Below are positions 57,353 to 64,000 of a stretch of 64,000 nucleotides of DNA, piece after piece. Both the position numbers and the translations under genes were made by a program. The stretch spans positions 5,849,001 through 5,913,000 of the forward strand of contig NZ_CP121634.1 in assembly GCF_029714945.1 (NCBI RefSeq), written 5' to 3'. The DNA comes from Bradyrhizobium sp. CIAT3101 (GTDB lineage Bacteria; Pseudomonadota; Alphaproteobacteria; Rhizobiales; Xanthobacteraceae). Positions within the stretch are counted from its first letter, which is position 1. Each line of letters opens with the position of its first letter. The notes beneath the pieces were generated by a model. It made no database searches. It was not told the origin of the DNA and saw only the letters and a list, made by a program, of their open reading frames with translations.

Positions 57353-58207
57353 TCACGCCTGCGTGCGATGTTCGCGGAATGCCGCCGCGATGGCTCCCAG
57401 CGCGGCCCGCGACCGGCGGTCGGTCAAGGACGAATGAAGCACCACCTCGGACGGTGGCAGCTTGGGAAGCCCGAGCCTGGCGCCGACGTCGATGGTGCCT
57501 GCCGGCGCGATCCGATACGACAGCGGCGCAATCGCAAGCCCCGCCACGACCGCGGCATGGACCGCCGAGGAGCCCCCGCCCAGGAACACCTCGGTCCATT
57601 TGATGCCGGCCGCATCCAGCGCCTGTGTGGCGACATTGCGGACGCCGCAGGTCGGGGCCAGCGCGGCGAGACGCAAAGGCTCTCCCGGACGGTGCTCGAA
57701 CCCTTGCGCTGCAAACCAGCCGAAGCGCTCGTGCGCCAGCGTCTCGCCATCGCGGCGATCGTCCTCGCGCTGGACGATGGCCGCGTCCAACCGTCCCTGA
57801 TCGAACAGGTCGAGAAGGTTGCGCGAATTGTCGAGCTGGACCTCGATGGTCAGATTCGGATCGTGCGCGTGCAGCCGTGACAGCAGGCCCGGGACTTCCG
57901 GGCCCGCGACATGCGCTGCAATACCAAGGCCGAAATGGCGCGGCGGCGCGTTGAGCCCGGCGAGTGCGCGCTCGTGCGCCGCGATGAGCTCGCGCGCCCC
58001 TTGCAGAAACGCAGTCCCCTGTGCCGACAGCCGCACCGATCGCGGCGTGCGTTCGAGCAATCGATGCCCGACGCGATCTTCCAGCCGCTTCAGCTTGACG
58101 CTGATCGCCCCTTGCGTGGTCCCCAGCGCCTTGGCGGCCCTCGTAAAACTGTGAAGGTCCGCCACCATCACAAAGGCTCTGACGGCATCGACATCGAGCG
58201 AGAGCAT
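57353..58207 (-). CDS. LysR family transcriptional regulator
   Basis: 284 residues. Helix-turn-helix: FVMVADLHSFTRAAKALGTT, QGAISVKLKRLEDRVGHRLL and ERTPRSVRLSAQGTAFLQGA. The effector domain is short but complete (GLGIAAHVAGPEVPGLLSRL; DAAIVQREDDRRDGETLA). It is divergent from the MFS exporter gene, whose control is therefore its most likely task; the shared region of about 180 bp holds an AT-rich ATATTGATCGGATTTTGTTG near 58240. Its 3' end abuts the LLM gene. Confidence 0.9.
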   Translation of the reverse strand: MLSLDVDAVRAFVMVADLHSFTRAAKALGTTQGAISVKLKRLEDRVGHRLLERTPRSVRLSAQGTAFLQGARELIAAHERALAGLNAPPRHFGLGIAAHVAGPEVPGLLSRLHAHDPNLTIEVQLDNSRNLLDLFDQGRLDAAIVQREDDRRDGETLAHERFGWFAAQGFEHRPGEPLRLAALAPTCGVRNVATQALDAAGIKWTEVFLGGGSSAVHAAVVAGLAIAPLSYRIAPAGTIDVGARLGLPKLPPSEVVLHSSLTDRRSRAALGAIAAAFREHRTQA

Positions 58208-58386
58208 TCCATCATCCGGCTTTGTTGTCTCTGAAATCTATATTGATCGGATTTTGTTGTGGTCAAGGGGCCCCTATGTTCGCCCCGCCTGACCCGGACG
58301 TGGCGCACGGGACACCATGCTTTCCCGGAGCGCGCGACGTCGCGCGCCCTCGCCGGCAATCCGCATGACGATTGGAGGTTACAGCC

Positions 58387-59961
58387 TTGACGGTCTCACC
58401 ATCACGACGAAACACGATCGCGCTGGCCGCAGCGTGCCTCGCCTCCCTCATGTTCGGCCTGGAAATCTCCAGCGTTCCGACGATTCTTCCCACGCTGGAG
58501 ACGGTGCTGCATGCCAATTTCCAGCAACTGCAGTGGATCATGAATGCCTACACCATCGCGGTCACGACCGTTCTGATGGCGACCGGGACGCTGGCGGATC
58601 GCTACGGTCGAAAGCGGGTGTTCGTCGTCAGCATCGCCGTGTTCGGCCTGGCTTCGCTGATCTGCGGACTGGCGGAGGACGCGCTCCTGCTCATCGTGAG
58701 CCGCTTCCTTCAGGGCATGAGCGGCGGCGCAATGCTGATCTGCCAAGTCGCGGTCCTCTCGCATCAATTTCAGGAGAGCGCACCGCGCGCACGCGCCTTC
58801 GCCGCCTGGGGCATCATTTTTGGCATCGGGCTTGGCTTCGGACCGATCATCGGCGCGGCGATCGTCGCCGTCTCCGGCTGGCAATGGGTATTCCTGATCC
58901 ACGCATTCATCGCGATCGTTACGATCGCGCTTGCCGTTACGGGCGTACGAGAGTCCCGCGATCCCGAGGCAAAGCACCTCGACATCGCAGGCATCGTGAC
59001 GCTTTCGACATCGGTCTTCTGCGTCGCCTTCTACATCACGGAAGGCCCCGACTTCGGCTTCGGCAGCCTGACCGGCGTTGCGATCGTCGCGACGGCCCTT
59101 CTCAGCCTCGTTGCCTTCGTGCTGGTCGAGCTGCGTAGCGCGCGACCGATGTTCGACTTCTCGGTGTTCCGGATACGCGCGTTTTCAGGGGCTCTATTGG
59201 GATCGGCCGGCATGAACTTCAGCTTCTGGTCTTTCATGATCTACCTACCGATCTTCTTTCGTAGCGCGCTTGGTTACGACAATCTCACGGCCGGTCTCGC
59301 TCTGCTGACCTACACGCTCCCGACGCTGGTGATTCCACCGCTCGGCGAACGAATATTGCTGCGGTTCGGTGGCGGTATCGCCATTCCCCTCGGCCTGTTC
59401 GTCATCGGCCTCGGCTTCCTATCGATGTGGGTTGGCAGCGGCGTCGAGCATGTCACCTGGCTGACGCTGGCGCCAGGATGTCTACTTGCGGGCATAGGCC
59501 TCGCCCTCACCAACACGCCCGTGACCAACGTCACCACGGGGGCTGTGTCGAGCACTCGGGCCGGCATGGCATCGGGCATCGATATGAGCGCCCGCATGAT
59601 TTCACTGGCGATCAACATCGCCTTGATGGGCTTCATCCTGATCGCAGGCATTTCCTCCTGGCTTCGCAGCGCACTGCCCGGTTGGCTCGATGCCGATCGT
59701 CTCCAATATCTCGCGGAACGCATCGCCGGCGGCACCGGCCGCCTGTCTGATATCCCCGAGCTAAGCCTCCTTCCGGCAGCGGATGCTGCCGTGCAGGACG
59801 CACTGATCCATGGGTTCAGGCTCGTGATGCTCTATGGCGGGCTATCCGTCTGGATCATCGCCCTGGCGAGTTTCCTGATCTTTGGCGAAAGCTTTGCCAC
59901 ACGGAAGCGTGCCGCGTCGAACTGCGCTGAGCCGCGTTGTGTTCCTCGCTCGTCACCCTGA
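58387..59961 (+). CDS. MFS transporter, DHA2 (EmrB/QacA) type
   Basis: 524 residues from a TTG at 58387, which has TTGGAGG eight bases upstream; an earlier TTG at 58372 overlaps that ribosome site. About 14 membrane segments. DHA2 landmarks: QLQWIMNAYTIAVTTVLMAT then GTLADRYGRKRVFVVS (motif A) and LQGMSGGAMLICQVAVLSHQ. It probably exports a toxic compound with proton antiport. It is divergent from a LysR regulator. The exported compound cannot be predicted. Confidence 0.9.
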   Translation: MTVSPSRRNTIALAAACLASLMFGLEISSVPTILPTLETVLHANFQQLQWIMNAYTIAVTTVLMATGTLADRYGRKRVFVVSIAVFGLASLICGLAEDALLLIVSRFLQGMSGGAMLICQVAVLSHQFQESAPRARAFAAWGIIFGIGLGFGPIIGAAIVAVSGWQWVFLIHAFIAIVTIALAVTGVRESRDPEAKHLDIAGIVTLSTSVFCVAFYITEGPDFGFGSLTGVAIVATALLSLVAFVLVELRSARPMFDFSVFRIRAFSGALLGSAGMNFSFWSFMIYLPIFFRSALGYDNLTAGLALLTYTLPTLVIPPLGERILLRFGGGIAIPLGLFVIGLGFLSMWVGSGVEHVTWLTLAPGCLLAGIGLALTNTPVTNVTTGAVSSTRAGMASGIDMSARMISLAINIALMGFILIAGISSWLRSALPGWLDADRLQYLAERIAGGTGRLSDIPELSLLPAADAAVQDALIHGFRLVMLYGGLSVWIIALASFLIFGESFATRKRAASNCAEPRCVPRSSP

Positions 59962-60172
59962 TCGGATGCGTCCAGGCAGTGCACCGCGACAACGTCTTTT
60001 CCGCACCGAAAACTCCATTCTCAATTCTCGTCGCGCGAGAGAATGTTCCTTCCCTTCTGCGCCGGACTGCGAAATTGCCACGCGGACCCGTTTGCCGGCA
60101 AAGTGACTCGTCCCGGCCTCCCCAGACAGAGATCGGGACGGCAAGGCCGTTACGTTGAACCGGATATTCGAA

Positions 60173-61139
60173 ATGCATCATCTCACGTTCCGCCTGCGAG
60201 CCCTCGCCACGGCTGCGCTCGGCTTCCTTGCCATGGCCTCCATTCAGCCCGCGATGTCCGAGGAGCTTCGCATCGGCTATCAAAAATCCTCGACCCTCAC
60301 GGCGATCCTGAAGACGAACGGGGAACTGGAGAAGGCGCTAGCGCCACTCGGCGTCACCATCTCCTGGCACGAATTCACCAGCGGCCTGCCGCTACTGGAA
60401 GCCATCAACATCGGCAGCATCGATTTCGGCGCTGACGTCGCCGACACGGTGCCGATCTTTGCGCAAGCCGCCGGCGCCAAGCTCGCCTATGTCGCCGAAG
60501 AGGCCGCCTCCCCGGCGGCGCAGGCAATCGTGGTGCCTGAAGCTTCGGCCATCAAGACCATTGCCGAACTCAAGGGCAAGAAGATCGCGGTGACCAAGGG
60601 CGCCGGCAGCCATTACCTGCTGCTTGCGGCACTGGCGAAATCGGGGCTGAGCTTCAAGGACATTACGCCGGCCTATTTGACACCGGCGGATGGTCGCGCA
60701 GCCTTTGTCAGCAACAATGTTGATGCCTGGGTCGCCTGGGATCCGTTCCTGACCAGTGCCCTGCACCAGACGAAGGGTCGGATCCTGTCGGATGGCAGCA
60801 ATGGCCTTGCAAGCTATAAGCGCTATTACCTCGCTTCGGCCGCCTATGCGGACAAGCATGCCGAAGTGCTCAACGTGATCTTCGCAAAGCTCTCCGAGAC
60901 CGGCAAATGGGTGAAGGCCCAGCCGAAGGACGCGGCGACCTTGCTCGCCGGGCTCTGGGGCATCGATGCGGCAACAGTCGAGGAGGCCAACAGCCATCGC
61001 TCCTATCAGGTCGGCGCGGTCACCGGCCCCGGGCCTGTCGGAGCAGCAGCGCATTGCCGATGCGTTCCACGCCGAAGGCTTGATTCCCGTGAAGATCGAC
61101 ACCACCGCCATCAAGATCTGGTCCCCGAAGGGGTCTTGA
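60173..61139 (+). pseudogene. Sulfonate/nitrate-type (SsuA-like) ABC substrate-binding protein with a 3' frameshift
   Basis: Start at ATG 60173 (or TTG 60155, which has AAGG upstream). A signal peptide (ending MSEE) is followed by the SsuA-like fold: LRIGYQKSSTLTAILKTNGE, GSIDFGADVADTVPIFAQAA, VPEASAIKTIAELKGKKIAV and NNVDAWVAWDPFLTSALHQT. Near 61025 the frame shifts: one extra G in ACCGGCCCCGGG moves the coding into +1, where the normal family tail resumes (LSEQQRIADAFHAEGLIPVK then IDTTAIKIWSPKGS and TGA at 61137-61139). As written, the ORF instead reads into the downstream monooxygenase. True mutation or assembly error cannot be told apart. Confidence 0.8.
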
Positions 61140-61177
61140 TCTCCGCCACTCCTAGACCGCCGACTTTCGGAAAATTC

Positions 61178-62518
61178 ATGCCGCAACGCCAACTGCACCT
61201 GAACGTCAATCTGCTTCACTCCGGCGTCTACCCATCGGCCTGGCGCCTGCCGGACAGCGATCCGCGCGCCTTCTTCGATCTCGGTCATTATGTGCGGGTG
61301 GCGCAGATTGCCGAGCGCGGGAAGTTTGACGCCATCTTTCTCGCGGACTCGCCGGCCGTGAACGATCGCATCGACTACCGGTCGTTTACATCGCTGGAGC
61401 CGACCATCATTCTGGCAACGGTCGCCGCCGCGACAAGGCACGTGGGACTGATCGGGACGGTGTCCACGACCTATAACGAGCCGTACAACATTGCGCGCCG
61501 CTTCGTGACGCTCGACCACGCCAGTGGCGGCCGCTCAGGATGGAATGCGGTGACGACGGCGGATGCCGCCTCAAGTCGCAATTTCGGCCTCACCGGTGCC
61601 CTGGAGCACAAGGCCCGCTACGAGCGCGCCAAGGAATTCACCGATGTCGTCCACGCCCTGTTCGACAGCTGGGAGGACGACGCCTTCGTCGGCGACAAGG
61701 CGAGCGCCCGATTCGTGGATGTTTCGAAAGTGCATCCGATCGCTCATCGCGGCCCGCATTATTCGGTCGCCGGCCCCCTGAACGTGCCACGCTCGCCGCA
61801 GGGACGACCGGTCACGGTGCAGGCGGGCGGCTCCAGTGACGGCCGCGATTTCGCGGCGGCCTATGCAGAAGCGGTGTTCACGCTCGCCCAGAGCATTGAG
61901 GAGGGTGTCGCGTACGCACGCGACCTGCGCACGCGGGCCGCGGCTTACGGGCGCCCTGGGGATTCCATCGTCACTCTGCCGGGACTCGCGACCGTCATCG
62001 GCAGCACCGAGGCCGAGGCGAAGCGGCGGCAAGACGAACTCTGGGAGCTGGTGCCGATCGAGTACAGCCTGGCACGTCTTGCCGGCACGCTTCAGATCGA
62101 TCCCGCCCTGCTCGAGCTCGACAAGCCCCTGCCCGACCCTCTGCCCTTACCTGTCAACGCCAATCACACCATGTTCCAGGGTACGGTGAACCTCGCGCGG
62201 CGCGGCAACCTCACCGTCCGTCAATTGATCCGTGCGCTCGGCGGCGGCGTCGGCCATCGCATCATCGTCGGTACGCCGGAGCAGATCGCCGACGACATCG
62301 AGGCCTGGTTCAAGGCCGGCGCCGCCGACGGCTTCAATCTGATGCCGGATGTGCTGCCAACTGGGCTGGAGACTTTCGTCGACAGCGTCGTACCCATCCT
62401 GCAAAAGCGCGGATTGTTCCGGACCGAATACACCGGCACGACGCTGCGCGAGCATTTTGGTCTACCGCGGCCGGCGAGCCGCTTCGCAAAGCGAGCGCCG
62501 GCGGTCGCGTCAGCCTGA
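61178..62518 (+). CDS. LLM class flavin-dependent monooxygenase (second NtaA/DszA-like)
   Basis: 446 residues from ATG 61178; a TTG at 61136 that overlaps the binding-protein stop is an alternative. Motifs: LHLNVNLLHSGVYPSAWRLP, QIAERGKFDAIFLADSPAVN, TLDHASGGRSGWNAVTTADA and PVTVQAGGSSDGRDFAAAYA. It belongs to the FMN-dependent monooxygenase branch that includes sulfone and nitrilotriacetate enzymes. It follows the SsuA-like gene directly and is convergent with the SfnG-like gene one base away, so an alkanesulfonate/sulfone desulfonation role is likely. Through the frameshift it currently forms one reading frame with the binding protein. Confidence 0.88.
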   Translation: MPQRQLHLNVNLLHSGVYPSAWRLPDSDPRAFFDLGHYVRVAQIAERGKFDAIFLADSPAVNDRIDYRSFTSLEPTIILATVAAATRHVGLIGTVSTTYNEPYNIARRFVTLDHASGGRSGWNAVTTADAASSRNFGLTGALEHKARYERAKEFTDVVHALFDSWEDDAFVGDKASARFVDVSKVHPIAHRGPHYSVAGPLNVPRSPQGRPVTVQAGGSSDGRDFAAAYAEAVFTLAQSIEEGVAYARDLRTRAAAYGRPGDSIVTLPGLATVIGSTEAEAKRRQDELWELVPIEYSLARLAGTLQIDPALLELDKPLPDPLPLPVNANHTMFQGTVNLARRGNLTVRQLIRALGGGVGHRIIVGTPEQIADDIEAWFKAGAADGFNLMPDVLPTGLETFVDSVVPILQKRGLFRTEYTGTTLREHFGLPRPASRFAKRAPAVASA

Positions 62519-62519
62519 T

Positions 62520-63611
62520 TCACCCGAGCGACTGGGCCAGCTTCCCGGAAGGCCCGGTCGATTGCCGGGCGCGCACACGGGGGATGACCTCGTGCGCAAA
62601 GCGCCGCATCTCGGTCTCGAACGGCTGGAATTGCAGCATGAACAGCTCGATGCCGGCGGCATGGAAGGCCTCGATGCGCTCCGCAACCTCGTCGTAGCTG
62701 CCGACGAGCCCCGCGGCCGTCCCGCCATTGCTGCCGACGCGCGGCGTCTTCTGCATGGTCTGCATCATCACGACCTTCGGATCGGTGTTCTGCTTCTGGA
62801 TGGCTTTCATCGGCGCATCCTTTGCCGCCAGGCTCAGCAGCCGCTCATAGGCGGCCTGCGCCTGCTCGCGGGTCTCGCGCGCGACAACAAAGGCAGACAG
62901 ACCGAAGCGCAACGGGGGCGCCGAGCCGCGCGGACGGGCCGCGACATCCGCGATCAGGCCGGCGACATCGTCGAGCGGCTGACCGTTGATGAACCAGACG
63001 TCGCCATGGCCGGCGACGAGATCACGCGCGGGCCCGGATTCTCCGCCGACATAGATGAGGGGTCGATTGCGGTAAAGGCTGGTCGGCCGCAGTGCGTAGT
63101 CGGCGACGTTGAAGTGATCGCCGCTGAAATTGAGGCGTTCACCCTCCATCAGGCGGGACACCACGGATATCCATTCCTTGCCGTAGGCATAACGCGCATC
63201 ATGTTCCGGAAAGCCGATCCCTGCCTTCTCCAGCTCCGGACGGTTCCAGGCATTGACCAGATTGATCGCAAGCCGGCCGCGGCTGATGTTCTCGATCCCG
63301 AGCGCGAGCTTTGCCAGCACCACGGGATGATAGAGATACGGCTTGATCGCAGCGATAATCTCGATGCGCTTGGTCAGCGCCGCGATTGCAGCTGCAGCGC
63401 TCCACGCTTCGAGCTGATCGAGATCCTCCTGATGCGGGTTGATCGTGTGCTGCGCGATCAGCGTGGAGTCGTAGCCAAGCTCCTCGGCCGCCAGGATGAG
63501 ATCCCGGTTGCGCTCCCAGGATGCATCGTAGGGCTCTTCCGGGTCCTGATGCGCGGCACGCGGCCCGTGCACCAGCGCCCAGATGCCGAAGCGAAGAGGT
63601 GCGGTCGTCAT
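62520..63611 (-). CDS. LLM class flavin-dependent monooxygenase, dimethylsulfone monooxygenase (SfnG)-like
   Basis: 363 residues from ATG 63609-63611 with GGGAGAG upstream. Motifs of the SsuD/SfnG branch: LRFGIWALVHGPRAAHQDPE, EELGYDSTLIAQHTINPHQE, PYLYHPVVLAKLALGIENIS, RGRLAINLVNAWNRPELEKA and YVGGESGPARDLVAGHGDVW. SfnG-like enzymes oxidise dimethylsulfone to methanesulfinate with FMNH2. The substrate is an inference from similarity and from the sulfur neighbours. It faces the second monooxygenase gene convergently, and its upstream region of about 260 bp is shared with a plus-strand gene. Confidence 0.88.
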   Translation of the reverse strand: MTTAPLRFGIWALVHGPRAAHQDPEEPYDASWERNRDLILAAEELGYDSTLIAQHTINPHQEDLDQLEAWSAAAAIAALTKRIEIIAAIKPYLYHPVVLAKLALGIENISRGRLAINLVNAWNRPELEKAGIGFPEHDARYAYGKEWISVVSRLMEGERLNFSGDHFNVADYALRPTSLYRNRPLIYVGGESGPARDLVAGHGDVWFINGQPLDDVAGLIADVAARPRGSAPPLRFGLSAFVVARETREQAQAAYERLLSLAAKDAPMKAIQKQNTDPKVVMMQTMQKTPRVGSNGGTAAGLVGSYDEVAERIEAFHAAGIELFMLQFQPFETEMRRFAHEVIPRVRARQSTGPSGKLAQSLG

Positions 63612-63869
63612 CGTGCTCTCCCGTAAATCCCTTGGACCTGAGGCGTTCTCGCCAATGCCTGGCGCAAGATCAAGCAGACGAGACATCAAAAGATTTTCTT
63701 TGTCGCGCATGCGCGCTGCGACGACAGCGGATCACTCCGGACCGAACGACAATTGAAATACCGCTCTATTTCTGTCGGCTCGATTTCATGGGACATTTTG
63801 CGGCGACGGCAAGTCACCGGCGTCGCAGCTGCTGCGTCGATTGCAGTGCGTGAAACGAGGTCTCGGGTC

Positions 63870-64000
63870 TTGAGCAATATCGAACTGAGCGACATCGACC
63901 GCGCGACGATCGACGACAAATCGACGTCACAGAGCAGCGATGGCGCACGCGCTCCGATCTCGATCAGGATCAAGCTTGGCCCGCGTGGTCTTCAGCTCCT
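63870..64000 (+). CDS. Start of a plus-strand gene, possibly an ABC transporter permease (runs off the window)
   Basis: A frame opening at TTG 63870 (GTG 63846 also in frame) gives SNIELSDIDRATIDDKSTSQ then SSDGARAPISIRIKLGPRGL and continues past the end. A short hydrophilic leader before a basic KLGPRGLQL stretch is how SsuC-type permeases often begin, and the SsuA-like, LLM and SfnG-like neighbours make a sulfonate permease plausible. Only 43 codons are visible and no membrane segment yet, so this is a guess. Confidence 0.4.
   Translation, partial: MSNIELSDIDRATIDDKSTSQSSDGARAPISIRIKLGPRGLQL

Noticed and set aside
60155..62518. A natural fusion of a binding protein and a monooxygenase
   Set aside because: The joining segment lacks protein character, and the normal binding-protein C-terminus is present in the +1 frame, so a one-base frameshift explains it better.

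Overview
The window is GC-rich chromosomal DNA of a metabolically versatile soil or plant-associated alphaproteobacterium. Bradyrhizobium or a close relative (Rhizobiales) is the best guess. It rests on the codon bias, the many ABC importers, LLM monooxygenases and SDRs, the DUF2865 and DUF2380 small secreted proteins, the DUF1127 protein and a FixK/FNR-type box. I saw no rRNA, tRNA, transposase, integrase, phage gene or CRISPR array. The taxonomic call is inference.

Layout. 0-7.1 kb: the start of a thiolase-like gene, an Ohr peroxidase and an Asp/Glu-racemase-like gene on the minus strand, divergent from a branched-chain-type ABC importer whose second permease is fused to an ATPase. 7.1-10 kb: a membrane acyltransferase behind a FixK-like box and an exported polysaccharide-deacetylase-fold protein. 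10-23 kb: a gene-poor accessory stretch (HxlR/DoxX/SDR/MAPEG group, a phosphotransferase, a Tat-exported aspartoacylase-like hydrolase, several small secreted or membrane proteins, a winged-helix/TPR regulator, a peroxiredoxin, a CBS protein). It is scattered with at least nine degenerate copies of a short intergenic repeat and bounded by a truncated (12.3 kb) and an intact (23.0 kb) copy of the same gene end.

23-43 kb: an aromatic or aryl-acid catabolic region. The minus-strand set EthD-like protein, thioesterase, FAH hydrolase, gentisate-dioxygenase-like cupin and nitrilase is divergent from a two-gene indolepyruvate:ferredoxin-oxidoreductase-like enzyme and two overlapping MarR regulators. 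Next come a minus-strand operon (ferredoxin reductase, Rieske dioxygenase alpha and beta, acyl-CoA ligase, SDR) and a divergent oligopeptide-type ABC importer. The two divergent promoter regions share a TATG-N6-CATA palindrome placed on predicted sigma-70 elements, which suggests one MarR-type regulon. 43-46.3 kb: a DUF2891 protein with a BASS-type transporter, a LysR regulator and a VOC protein.

46.4-64 kb: a region with a sulfur-acquisition flavour. A minus-strand run encodes a MetY-type sulfhydrylase, two MetQ/NlpA-like binding proteins around a small unknown protein, two tandem flavoprotein plus 2x[4Fe-4S] ferredoxin modules reminiscent of AprBA, then a D-2-hydroxyacid dehydrogenase and a class II aldolase. 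Nearby are three LLM flavin monooxygenases (one resembling dimethylsulfone monooxygenase SfnG), a LysR regulator, an MFS exporter and a sulfonate-type binding protein whose 3' end carries a one-base frameshift. The duplicated flavoprotein/ferredoxin modules with the MetQ pair are the best candidate for an undescribed system; the shared-palindrome aromatic regulon is second.
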